64,000 nt of DNA from Hyphomonas sp. (GTDB lineage: Bacteria; Pseudomonadota; Alphaproteobacteria; Caulobacterales; Hyphomonadaceae). The stretch is from the NCBI RefSeq assembly GCF_017792385.1, contig NZ_CP051230.1, forward strand, positions 434,001 through 498,000, in the 5' to 3' direction. Position numbers and translations under genes: made by a program. The notes beneath the pieces are model-generated. The model was not told the DNA's origin. It ran no database searches and saw only the letters and a list, made by a program, of their open reading frames with translations. Below are positions 44,289-52,734 of this stretch, one piece after another (the first letter of the stretch is position 1; the number at the start of each line of letters is the position of its first letter).

Positions 44289-45740
44289 CTATCTGAAGGG
44301 CGGCTCATCGAAGGCGCGTAGTTTCCGGGAGTGCAACTTGGCTCCCTTGTCCGCCGACAATCGCTCGAGTGTTTCAATTCCGATGCGAATGTGCTCCCCA
44401 ATTGCGCGCTCATAGAAGCGATTGGCCGCGCCCGGCAGCTTGATCTCGCCATGCAGGGGCTTGTCCGACACGCATAGCAGCACACCATAGGGCACACGCA
44501 GGCGAAACCCGTTGGCAGCGATCGTGGCGCTTTCCATGTCAATCGCGATCGCGCGAGACTTGTTGAACCGGCGCGCGGTGGCGGAGAAGCGCAATTCCCA
44601 GTTCCGGTCATCGGTTGTGACCACCGTACCGGTTCTCAGGCGCCGCTTGAGCTGTTTTTCATCTTCGCCGGTCACGGACGCGGCAGCCTGCTGCAGTGCC
44701 ACCTGGACTTCGGCAATAGGCGGCACCGGGATTTCGGGCGGCAGGACTGAATCCAATACATGATCCTCCCGCAGATAGGCGTGGGCCAACACATAGTCTC
44801 CGATGGACTGACTGTGGCGCAGGCCGCCGCAATGGCCCACCATCAGCCAGACTTCCGGGCGGAGGACGGCAAGATGGTCCGTAATGGTCTTTGCATTCGA
44901 CGGCCCGACGCCGATATTGACCAGCGTGATCCCCGCCCCGTTCGGTGCGCGCAAGTGATAGGCGGGCATCTGGTAGCGCCGCCAGGGAGAGGCATCGATT
45001 TCTGCCCGGGTCGTCTCGGTGGGCTCGGACACTTCCAGCCCTCCCGGAACAGACAAGGATGTGTAGTGATTGTCCTCGGTCAGCTTCTGGAGCGCCCAGT
45101 CACAGAATGCATCCACATACCGATGATAGTTCGTGAACAACACATAATGCTGGAAGTGCTCAACCGGGGTCCCGCAATAGTGCTGCAGACGCTTCAGTGA
45201 GAAATCAACGCGCTGCGCATCGAACAGGGCCAGCGGATGGGTCTCATAGGGGTCGTACAGTTCTCCATCAGCCACCTCATCACCAATGTCGGCAAGGTTC
45301 GGGCTTGGAAAGTGCCGCGCCAGTTCGGCCGGCGAAATCTCCTCAAGGCCGCTGGCCTGCCCCTGCTCCCAGACATAGGCATACGGAATTTCGGAATCCG
45401 ATGCCTCGACATGGATCTCGATATCGTAATCCCGCATCAGCAGGGCCAGTTGTTCCATCAAATAGGCACGGAAAAAGTCTGGACGCGTGATGGTCGACAC
45501 ATATGTGCCGGCTTCCGACATCTTTCCGAAAGCTCTTGAGATGGGCGGGGGTGGACCGTCGGGATTGTAGACAATCCGTATCTGCGGATAGCAGAATGCT
45601 CCGGACGCGCGCACATCTGGCGAGGGCGGCGTGCCCTTGTGCAGGAAGATGTTCAGCGCAGATGACAGGGCAGAAACAGAATCGGAATACAGCGCCTCAA
45701 GCGCATCGACGACCTGTTCGGGTGTGGTGAAATTTGACAT
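44289..45740 (-). CDS. amn: AMP nucleosidase
   Basis: 483 residues from ATG 45740 (MSNFTTPEQ); the frame also opens at 45767. The N-terminal domain binds phosphate and ATP as in E. coli Amn (YPQIRIVYNPDGPPPPISRAF region). The C-terminal phosphorylase-like domain has GVGPSNAKTITDHLAVLRP, MVGHCGGLRHSQSIGDYVLA (in parts) and AIDMESATIAANGFRLRVPYG. It hydrolyses AMP to adenine and ribose 5-phosphate, a purine salvage/energy-charge valve. It converges on the SYLF terminator. Confidence 0.93.
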   Translation of the reverse strand: MSNFTTPEQVVDALEALYSDSVSALSSALNIFLHKGTPPSPDVRASGAFCYPQIRIVYNPDGPPPPISRAFGKMSEAGTYVSTITRPDFFRAYLMEQLALLMRDYDIEIHVEASDSEIPYAYVWEQGQASGLEEISPAELARHFPSPNLADIGDEVADGELYDPYETHPLALFDAQRVDFSLKRLQHYCGTPVEHFQHYVLFTNYHRYVDAFCDWALQKLTEDNHYTSLSVPGGLEVSEPTETTRAEIDASPWRRYQMPAYHLRAPNGAGITLVNIGVGPSNAKTITDHLAVLRPEVWLMVGHCGGLRHSQSIGDYVLAHAYLREDHVLDSVLPPEIPVPPIAEVQVALQQAAASVTGEDEKQLKRRLRTGTVVTTDDRNWELRFSATARRFNKSRAIAIDMESATIAANGFRLRVPYGVLLCVSDKPLHGEIKLPGAANRFYERAIGEHIRIGIETLERLSADKGAKLHSRKLRAFDEPPFR

Positions 45741-46061
45741 GGCACCAAATGGCGGCATTGCGGCCATCTGTCAATCTGGCGGCCCATACGCGCGCAGCCG
45801 CCGGTTTCCCGAGCGAAATCAGGCCGGTGTGAAAGATCGCCGGAGACGCAAGGCAGCTATGAGTTTTTGCCGCGCATCTTTCGCTTGAGTTATGCGCAAA
45901 CATGCGTTTTTGTTGCAGCGCAACATGACGCGTCAATCCCGCGCGGAAAGGCCATGACGCTTCGGCGTCACTGCGGGGAGAACACAGAACTGACGTGGTG
46001 TGTGGCGGGAGGAGTTCCTGTCGGCAGCGATGCCGTCTCTAACTCTGAAGGTAATTTCATC
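45741..46061. promoter_or_regulatory. urcA upstream region with three related palindromes
   Basis: Three symmetric elements lie in this 321-bp gap: TGTTGC-AGC-GCAACA (45911-45925), the 10-bp palindrome TGACGCGTCA (45926-45935) and TGACGC-TTCG-GCGTCA (45955-45970). The last is a stable UUCG hairpin if transcribed. The centres of the two TGACGC elements are 32 bp apart, about three helical turns. They look like operators or leader structures for the urcA gene. The first 150 bases of the gap are the amn promoter side and show nothing further. Confidence 0.5.
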
Positions 46062-46412
46062 ATGAAAAAGCTCATCATCCCGGCCCTGCTGTCTGCCGCG
46101 ATCCTCGCCCCTGCTGCAGCTTATGCAGACGGCACTCCCATCACTGTAGAAATTGCATACGACAAGGCCCTGCTCGCCTCCGATACCGGCGCGGCAGTCG
46201 TGCTCAAGTCCATCGAAGGCCAGGCTCGCGATGCCTGTTCCGCACGTTCCCCGGTCACGCAGCAGCCCTATGTCGACCGCACATGCGTGAAGAACATCAA
46301 GAAAGCCGCGATCAAGAAAATCCTGGCTGAACAGGAAGTTTCCGGTGTCGTCGTTGCGCCGACCTTTGCGCGCCAGAATGTAACCCTCGTCGCTGACGCG
46401 GGACAACGCTAG
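46062..46412 (+). CDS. UrcA family periplasmic protein
   Basis: 116 residues from ATG 46062 (MKKLIIPALL); the long upstream frame is intergenic. A Sec signal ends YADG. The mature part has UrcA traits: ITVEIAYDKALLASDTGAAVVLKSIEG (in parts), then an AARDAC-like QARDACSARSP and a second Cys in VDRTCVKNIKKAAI, a probable disulfide. UrcA proteins are common in Caulobacterales and Sphingomonadales and have no known function. A strong terminator follows. Confidence 0.88.
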   Translation: MKKLIIPALLSAAILAPAAAYADGTPITVEIAYDKALLASDTGAAVVLKSIEGQARDACSARSPVTQQPYVDRTCVKNIKKAAIKKILAEQEVSGVVVAPTFARQNVTLVADAGQR

Positions 46413-46440
46413 GCCAATTTCCTCCCGGAATAGCGTTGGA

Positions 46441-46470
46441 GGGGCTGCCCAGGGCCACGGGCAGCCCCTT
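46441..46470 (+). terminator. Rho-independent terminator after urcA
   Basis: A perfect 10-bp stem, GGGGCTGCCC (46441-46450) with GGGCAGCCCC (46459-46468), and an eight-base loop, followed by TTATT. It lies 28 bp after the urcA stop. Confidence 0.85.
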
Positions 46471-46507
46471 ATTCGTTTACGAATGTGACACGGCGCAGAA
46501 TCCCGCA

Positions 46508-46544
46508 TGAAAAAAGCGCGCCATCCTGTCGAATGGCGCGCTCT
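46508..46544 (-). terminator. Rho-independent terminator of nrdB
   Basis: On the minus strand GCGCGCCAT (46541-46533) pairs with ATGGCGCGC (46524-46516), followed by a run of six T (46515-46510). It lies 24 bp beyond the nrdB stop and separates nrdB from the convergent urcA gene. Confidence 0.9.
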
Positions 46545-46567
46545 TGTCTCCAAATCGTTTGGACGGG

Positions 46568-47596
46568 CTAGCTGGCCGTGGCATCCACGAGTTTGCGCTG
46601 ATCGAATTTCGACCAGACCCCGTCATCACCATGCCAGTCGCCGCTGGTGGCCCCTTTGGAGTATTCGGTCGCGCGCTGTTCGAAGAAGTTTGCGTGCTCC
46701 ACACCATTGAGGATTTCCGTCAGCCACGGGATCGGATGCTTGGTGATGCCATAGATCGGCTCCAGCTTCAGCTGTCCCAGACGCCAGTCCGCGATGTAAC
46801 GGATGTATTGCTTGATGTCGTCAGCCGTCATGCCTTCGACAGCCCCCATTTCGAAGGCGAGTTCGATAAATTTGTCCTCCAGGGACACGACGGTGCGGCA
46901 ACACTCGCGAATACGTTCGCGCAGTGCGTCGGTCATAACCCCGGTCTCGGCGCAGAAGGTGTGGAACAGCTTGATCATGCCTTCGCAGTGCAGTGACTCG
47001 TCGCGCACCGACCAGGACACGATCTGTCCCATGCCTTTCATCTTGTTGAAACGCGGAAAATTCATCAGCATCGCGAAGCTGGCAAACAGCTGCAGCCCTT
47101 CCGTGAAGGCGCCGAAGACGGCCATGGATACGGCGATGTCCTCATTCGTGTCCGTTCCAAACTGACCGAGATAGTCATGCTTGGCGGCCATCTCCTCATA
47201 TTCCATGAAGGCCGAGAATTCGGAATCCGGCATGCCGATCGTCTCGAGCAGCAGCGCATAGGCTGCGATATGGATGGTTTCCATGTTCGAGAAGGCTGCC
47301 AGCATCATGGACACTTCGGTCGGTTTGAACAGGGGCATGTAATGCTCCATGTAGTTCGCGCCGACTTCAACGTCTGACTGGGTAAAGAAACGGAAGATCT
47401 GGGTCAGCAGGTTGCGCTCGGAATCATTGAGCTTCACCGCCCAGTCCTTGCAGTCCTCGCCAAGCGGCACCTCTTCCGGCATCCAGTGGACCTGCTGCTG
47501 GACCTTCCAGAAATCATATGCCCATGCATAGCGGAACGGCTTGTAAGCCCGGCTCGGCGTCAGCAGTCCAGGCACTTTGGAATTTCCGTCAGCCAT
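46568..47596 (-). CDS. nrdB: Class I ribonucleotide reductase, beta (radical) subunit
   Basis: 342 residues. The metal and radical residues are visible: Asp75 (FFTQSDVEVG), Glu106, His109 and radical Tyr113 in METIHIAAY. A later EWxx-like helix and VRDESLHCEGM supply the remaining Glu and His ligands. It makes and holds the tyrosyl radical that starts ribonucleotide reduction by NrdA. No N-terminal ATP-cone is present. It is about 6.3 kb downstream of nrdA rather than adjacent, and has its own NrdR box and terminator. Confidence 0.97.
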   Translation of the reverse strand: MADGNSKVPGLLTPSRAYKPFRYAWAYDFWKVQQQVHWMPEEVPLGEDCKDWAVKLNDSERNLLTQIFRFFTQSDVEVGANYMEHYMPLFKPTEVSMMLAAFSNMETIHIAAYALLLETIGMPDSEFSAFMEYEEMAAKHDYLGQFGTDTNEDIAVSMAVFGAFTEGLQLFASFAMLMNFPRFNKMKGMGQIVSWSVRDESLHCEGMIKLFHTFCAETGVMTDALRERIRECCRTVVSLEDKFIELAFEMGAVEGMTADDIKQYIRYIADWRLGQLKLEPIYGITKHPIPWLTEILNGVEHANFFEQRATEYSKGATSGDWHGDDGVWSKFDQRKLVDATAS

Positions 47597-47639
47597 TACG
47601 GCCTCCTACGTCTTTTTGATGCTGTATCGGGAACAATCT

Positions 47640-47655
47640 ACACCACATATAGTGC
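47640..47655 (-). promoter_or_regulatory. NrdR box upstream of nrdB
   Basis: ACACCACATATAGTGC matches the NrdR consensus (acaCwAtATaTwGtgt) except at three positions, and shares 14 of 16 bases with the box upstream of nrdA. A much weaker partner (CCGCAAGATGTTTGAC) lies 32 bp further upstream. NrdR is an ATP-cone repressor that shuts down RNR genes when dATP is high. Confidence 0.75.
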
Positions 47656-47834
47656 TTCAAACGCGTTAATGCCGCAAGATGTTTGACTGTGACAATGCGT
47701 ACTTGTTCACAGCCTTGCTCACAGTTTTGGCATAATTGCCGCTTAGGGGTGGCGCGGCTGGCACGACTGCCGCAAGGATCGGCACCAATGCTGCCTTCAC
47801 GCGTTCATATCCTGCCCTGACGAGACAAGACTTC

Positions 47835-48689
47835 ATGCGCTACCTGACTTCCCTAATCGTGACCCTGCTTGCCGCAGTGACGCTCGCCTCTCCTGCCGCC
47901 GCAAAGGTGGTTCGCGACGTGATCTATGCTGAGGCCCCCGGTCTTGATCCCGGTGATGTCCGCGCCGACATCTACATGCCTGCCGAAGCCGACGATGCAC
48001 CGATGATCATCATGATGCATGGCGGCGCCTGGACTTTCGGGAACAAGCAGAACGCCCTTGGCATGTTTCAGGCGAACTATTTCACAGATCAGGGATTCGT
48101 ATTTGTCGCCATCAATTACCGCCTGGCACCAGCGCATCCCTTCCCTGCCCAGCAGGAAGACGTCGCCGCAGCGATTGCCTATTTCCACAAGCACGCCGAA
48201 ACCTATGGTGCCGACCCTGACAAGATTTTCCTGATGGGTCATTCGGCGGGGGCGCATATGGCCGCCCTGGTCGCGATCGATCCGGACTATCTGGACGATG
48301 TCGGCCTCACGCCTGATGTCATCAAAGGTGTCGCTGCGCTGGACAGCGCGGCCTACAATCTCTCACGGACCGGCAGCGATGGGGACATTCCGGAATTCTA
48401 CCACGCGACGTTCACCGCCGACGACCCAGATGTCTGGGCGGCCGCATCGCCGACCCTGCTCGTTGAAGAGACAACCCCCATCCCGCCCTTCCTTCTGCTG
48501 TATGTGAACCGGGCCGTTTCGCCCAGCCGCGCCAAGGAACTGGCCGAAGCGCTGCGCAGTGCCGGCCATGAGGCAGAGGCACGACGCGTGAAGAACCGCG
48601 ACCACAAGAGCCTGAATGACCGTATCGGAGAGAAAGGCGACAAGGTCGGACCGATGATCGTCGACTTCTTCAGGCAGCAGATGGACTAG
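47835..48689 (+). CDS. Secreted alpha/beta-hydrolase (esterase)
   Basis: 284 residues from ATG 47835 (MRYLTSLIVT); the long frame before it is intergenic. A Sec signal ends PAAA. The catalytic motif set is HGGAW (oxyanion), GHSAGAH (nucleophile Ser), and RDHKSL with the likely His. It is close in kind to the lipoprotein esterase near 13 kb, probably a paralogue that lacks lipidation. Substrate unknown. Confidence 0.86.
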   Translation: MRYLTSLIVTLLAAVTLASPAAAKVVRDVIYAEAPGLDPGDVRADIYMPAEADDAPMIIMMHGGAWTFGNKQNALGMFQANYFTDQGFVFVAINYRLAPAHPFPAQQEDVAAAIAYFHKHAETYGADPDKIFLMGHSAGAHMAALVAIDPDYLDDVGLTPDVIKGVAALDSAAYNLSRTGSDGDIPEFYHATFTADDPDVWAAASPTLLVEETTPIPPFLLLYVNRAVSPSRAKELAEALRSAGHEAEARRVKNRDHKSLNDRIGEKGDKVGPMIVDFFRQQMD

Positions 48690-48793
48690 TCAGCTCCGGC
48701 AAAGCCTCCCATCGCCATATCGGCATGAATCTTGCGAAAAATCCGGCGGGGCGGCGTGGAGCCTCCTCTGCTCAGACTATCGGAGGCAGATGA

Positions 48794-49594
48794 TTGCTTT
48801 ATTTCGGACGATTGCACGCCAAGAAGCTGCTGTTCATTTTCGGGTGTCAGAGATCGGGCACAAATGCCACGCTCGATACGCTCGGTACGTTGCCTGGCAC
48901 GATTTACTTCCCCGAAGTGAATTCTCCTGTCACCAACTTGGATACGACCGAACTGCCGAAACAGACCATTCGCCTGAACCCGCTTGCGGAGGTCGCCCGG
49001 ACGGTAAAGTGGCGACGCCACAAGAACATCGTCATCAAGCCCCTGGTCGAATGCCAGAGCGCTGCCGAGATCCTCGACTACTTTCCGAACGCGAAAGGCT
49101 TGTGGATGTACCGCCACTACAAGGATGTCGTGGCCTCCATGGTACGAAAATGGACCGTCGAACGCGGATTGGAGGAAGCTGCAGAAATCCTGTCAGGCGA
49201 CCCGAACAATTGGCGAGCCGACAATATCGACGGAACGCTTCGCGAGACCGTTCAGGCGGCCGTTGACCAGGGAATTACCGGCCAGGATGGCTGGGGCCTG
49301 CTCTGGTACACACGCAATGCACACTATTTCCGGCAGAATCTGATGGAACGGGCGGACCTGGCGCTGGTCCGGTATCGGCACCTGGTGGAAAACCGTGACC
49401 TGTTTGATGCAGTCATGCATCATCTGGATCGCGACGAACTGAAATTCGGTGATCGCTGGCCCTACAATGCGAAATCGCTCAATGCGGGCAATGACGTGCA
49501 ATTCTCACCGCACATCACCCCCTTGCTGGAAGACATGATGGCACGGCTCGACGCGTGCGCCTTCACCGCGGCTTCTGTCGAGACCGCAAAATAA
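48794..49594 (+). CDS. Sulfotransferase-like protein
   Basis: 266 residues, starting at TTG 48794 in the only frame that keeps FIFGCQRSGTNATLDTLG intact. This is a PAPS 5'-phosphosulfate-binding loop (GxxRSGT) near residue 17. A second family-like block is KGLWMYRHYKDVVASMVRKW with the conserved Arg/Ser pair for the 3'-phosphate. It should move sulfate from PAPS to an alcohol or sugar, or belong to a catalytically silent relative. The ending is eight bases before the convergent alkylsulfatase gene. Confidence 0.8.
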   Translation: MLYFGRLHAKKLLFIFGCQRSGTNATLDTLGTLPGTIYFPEVNSPVTNLDTTELPKQTIRLNPLAEVARTVKWRRHKNIVIKPLVECQSAAEILDYFPNAKGLWMYRHYKDVVASMVRKWTVERGLEEAAEILSGDPNNWRADNIDGTLRETVQAAVDQGITGQDGWGLLWYTRNAHYFRQNLMERADLALVRYRHLVENRDLFDAVMHHLDRDELKFGDRWPYNAKSLNAGNDVQFSPHITPLLEDMMARLDACAFTAASVETAK

Positions 49595-49602
49595 TTTCTG
49601 AC

Positions 49603-51594
49603 TCAGGGCTCTACGACCCGGAACCAGAACTCCGGGGAGTCCAGTGCGGCAAACCACGCCATCAACGCGGTCGGGTCTCCTTCCATGCTCGCGTCCCCCG
49701 AAGTCATGATTTCCCGGAAACTGCGGGTCTGCAGGATGAGATCGTTGAAAGCTGACCGCGTCAGCGTCACAGATGCGGCGGCCGAGTCCGACTGGACGCC
49801 GACCCGCGGGAATGCCGTTGCCTTGCCGATATCAATCACGAACTCCTCACCGGTGTCGGTGAACGCGATATTGAGCTCGAACGGATCCCGCGAAAGCTTC
49901 TCCGGGGCGTAGCGAACTGCCATGGCGTTGAACAATTCGATCGATGGCACGCCTTCGATGAATTCCCGGCTGCGGGTCCGCACAGCCCCCTGGTCAGCCC
50001 CGGCCACACCCTGCCTCAATTCCTGAGCGCCGGTGAGATAGTAATCGCGCCAGGCACCGCTCTCGGCCTGAAAGCCAAGCTGCTCATAACTCGCTGCCAG
50101 CCAGTCCTTGGCCGACTGGTTGGACGGGTCGGAAAACACCAGATAATTCAACACTTCAGCCGCCCATCGGTAGTCACCCTGCTCGAACGCGTCCCGGCCA
50201 ATCGCCAAGGCAGAGTCGGGCCCTCCAACCGCCTTGACGAACCGCCCGGCCTTGGCATCCAGCGGATGCGCATTGAACGTGGCCGGCACGCCATCCCACC
50301 AGCCGAAGTAGGCCTGGAACACAGCTTTCGCGTTGTGATTCAGTGTCCCGTAGTACCCACGCGTGTCAAAATGTTCCACCTGAAGGTCAGGCTCCGCCAA
50401 AGCTTCCGCAATTTCGAACTGGGTTTCTCCGCGATTGGCCCGGCGCACTGTCTGGTCATGTGTGTAGCGGTAGATGTCTCGCTGGCCGCGCAAATAGGAT
50501 GCAACATTGTCCTGTCCGAACGTTGGCCAATGGTGTGAGGCGAACACCACGTCGGAACGGTCACCATACTCCGTCAGGACATGATCGATCACGCGGCTCC
50601 ACTCCAGGAGGTCCCGCACTTTGGCTCCTCGCAATGTCAGGGCGTTGTGAAATGTCGCCGTGGCAACTTCAGCGGTGCAGAGCGCCTTGAAGTCCGGCAG
50701 GTAGAACATGAATTCCGCCGGGGCCTCTGTTCCGGCTGCATCCACGAATTCGAAGGTTACACCATCAATCACGCGCACGGTGCCGCGCCCCGCAATTTCC
50801 TCGGTTGGCTCGATCAGGCCAATCGTACCCTGCGACAGGGCCGGCCCCAGCCCGACACCCACCTGCCCCGTTGGTCCACTGGGCAGCGTGTTGCCGAACA
50901 TCAGTACGGCCCGGCGACTCATATAGTTGCCGGCCAGCAGATTCTCGGCCACCGCCGCCTCGGTGAATCCGACCGGTGCAAGCACAGGAACGCCTCGCGC
51001 TTCAATCTCGGACTCGTCGATGACGCCGCGCACGCCGCCGAAATGGTCACCGTGCGAATGCGTATAGATCACTCCGGTCACCGGCCGCTCGCCCAGCGTG
51101 TCATTCACCAGTTCCAGCGATGCCGCGGCCGTTTCCTGACTGAGCAGCGGATCGACGATAATCCATCCCGTTTCGCCACGGATCACCGACATGACCGCCA
51201 GGTCGTAGCCGCGAACCTGATAGAGCCCATCCATGACTTCGAACAGGCCGTGCTGGGAATTCAGGATCTCCTGCCGCCAAAGCGAGGGATTCACCGTGTC
51301 CGGGCTGTTGCCATCGATAAACTCGCGGCGGCTGACCTGCCAGACGACGTTCCCGTCAGCATCGGTGATCGTGTCCTGTTTCAGCTGCGCCAGCAGGCCA
51401 CGGGTTGCATCCACGAAATCAGATGTCTGATCCAGCGGCAGGCGCTCCGCCAGGGCGGCATTCGCACTGCGCGTCGCCTCGGTCGCAATGCCGACCGGTG
51501 GCGCCTTGATGTCGATGTGGCGAGACTCTTCGGATGATTGCTGAGAGCAGGCCGCCAGCAGAATGGCGGCGGCCAAGCCGGTAAGTCGCTTCAT
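49603..51594 (-). CDS. Alkylsulfatase (SdsA1/BDS1 type), lipoprotein
   Basis: 663 residues from ATG 51594 with GGAGGA just upstream; ATG 51606 and 51654 are poorer. A lipobox LLAACS precedes a metallo-beta-lactamase domain with THSHGDHFGG (His179, His181, Asp183, His184), an AEVATATFHN Glu segment and ASHHWPTFG. A helical dimer region and a SCP2-like C-terminal domain (RYAPEKLSRDPFELNIAFTD, in parts) follow. It hydrolyses primary or secondary alkyl sulfates such as SDS to alcohol and sulfate. It sits beside a sulfotransferase gene. Confidence 0.92.
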   Translation of the reverse strand: MKRLTGLAAAILLAACSQQSSEESRHIDIKAPPVGIATEATRSANAALAERLPLDQTSDFVDATRGLLAQLKQDTITDADGNVVWQVSRREFIDGNSPDTVNPSLWRQEILNSQHGLFEVMDGLYQVRGYDLAVMSVIRGETGWIIVDPLLSQETAAASLELVNDTLGERPVTGVIYTHSHGDHFGGVRGVIDESEIEARGVPVLAPVGFTEAAVAENLLAGNYMSRRAVLMFGNTLPSGPTGQVGVGLGPALSQGTIGLIEPTEEIAGRGTVRVIDGVTFEFVDAAGTEAPAEFMFYLPDFKALCTAEVATATFHNALTLRGAKVRDLLEWSRVIDHVLTEYGDRSDVVFASHHWPTFGQDNVASYLRGQRDIYRYTHDQTVRRANRGETQFEIAEALAEPDLQVEHFDTRGYYGTLNHNAKAVFQAYFGWWDGVPATFNAHPLDAKAGRFVKAVGGPDSALAIGRDAFEQGDYRWAAEVLNYLVFSDPSNQSAKDWLAASYEQLGFQAESGAWRDYYLTGAQELRQGVAGADQGAVRTRSREFIEGVPSIELFNAMAVRYAPEKLSRDPFELNIAFTDTGEEFVIDIGKATAFPRVGVQSDSAAASVTLTRSAFNDLILQTRSFREIMTSGDASMEGDPTALMAWFAALDSPEFWFRVVEP

Positions 51595-51686
51595 GTTTTC
51601 CTCCATGCCGGTCTCTGCGTACCGCTTCGCGGCACTGTGCGATGCGGTCACCATGCATGCAAGCCGGTCGCGAGGGAAACGAAGGC

Positions 51687-52718
51687 CTAGCGGGAAATGC
51701 TGATGGAGAGCGCGCCAAAGCGCTGGGGACCGTCCTGGCGCACGAACTCTTCGGTCCGGTTCACAAATGTGAAGGCCAGCTGGACACTCCGGTAATGGAT
51801 CGCGACGCCGGCTTGCAGGTCGCCCACCACTGTGCGGCGGTCTTCGACCCTGGGCCCGTCTCGCCAGAGGTTTCCATCAAGGAACATGTCCCGCGCGATC
51901 GCCCGTCCGTCCACACCGACAAAGAAATATCCGCCGACCGGATCATCCGCCGTACCCGGCACAAACTCCCCTGCCCCTGACAGGGCCGGTCGAATGCGTG
52001 GCGGGCCGAAACTGGAATCGAGATCCCAGCCGATCCGGGCCGTCAGTCCGGTTGCCCCATAGGTCCGCACATTGCCGAGTGCGACGGCGACGTGCGCGCC
52101 AAAGTCTGTCTTGAGCCCGAGGGGCAAATCCGGTCCGTCGAACAGCTGGAGGCGCTGCGCGATGATCTCCACGCCCGGCTCGTCCTTCAATTGATAGTCC
52201 CAGCCCTTCGCGGTGGGCGCGCCAATGATCTCGTGCCAGGTGTTCTGTACAAACTCTCCTGCAGCGGAAGGGCCGACAATCCCCAGATTGACCTGAAGCG
52301 TATCCTGCGTATGCGCACTGCTGGCGGCCACAGTTGATGACAGGGCGAGCCAGGCGGCATAGGGCCGGTCGGTCGGGTCAGGAACAAAGGCTTGCGTGTC
52401 TTCCGGCGTGAAAATGGCGTGGGAGAGTGCGAACCCCTGCCGCAGCTCTGTCCTGTCCAGATCGATCCAGGGCAGCCTGTGGGCCACCCATTCCAGGCCC
52501 GGATGGACATTGTCTGCGCCGGACACGCGCTCGATGCGCAAGCCATTGGAATAATTGCGGTCTGTTCCGCCACCAAAGAAGTCGTTCTCGGTGGAAAAGG
52601 ACACGACCGCCGGTTTCCGGGGGACGGTCGGCTGGTTATCCTGAGCATGCGCCACGGGCACACTCAGGCACACCGCCAGGAATGTCATGGTTCGGAGGGT
52701 TGGGAATCGAGCCTGCAT
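51687..52718 (-). CDS. LpxR-family outer-membrane lipid A 3'-deacylase
   Basis: 343 residues. A Sec signal ends AHA. The mature barrel opens VSFSTENDFFGGGTDRNYSNG with the conserved Asn-Asp of the LpxR active site; RPYAAWLALSSTVA, QNTWHEIIGAPTAKGWDYQL and the aromatic-ended strands follow. LpxR removes the 3'-acyloxyacyl group of lipid A. The C-terminus ends in a beta-strand without the usual final Phe. It is 16 bp after the related half-barrel gene and 92 bp before the alkylsulfatase. Confidence 0.87.
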   Translation of the reverse strand: MQARFPTLRTMTFLAVCLSVPVAHAQDNQPTVPRKPAVVSFSTENDFFGGGTDRNYSNGLRIERVSGADNVHPGLEWVAHRLPWIDLDRTELRQGFALSHAIFTPEDTQAFVPDPTDRPYAAWLALSSTVAASSAHTQDTLQVNLGIVGPSAAGEFVQNTWHEIIGAPTAKGWDYQLKDEPGVEIIAQRLQLFDGPDLPLGLKTDFGAHVAVALGNVRTYGATGLTARIGWDLDSSFGPPRIRPALSGAGEFVPGTADDPVGGYFFVGVDGRAIARDMFLDGNLWRDGPRVEDRRTVVGDLQAGVAIHYRSVQLAFTFVNRTEEFVRQDGPQRFGALSISISR

Positions 52719-52734
52719 CGGCTCCGATTACCAG

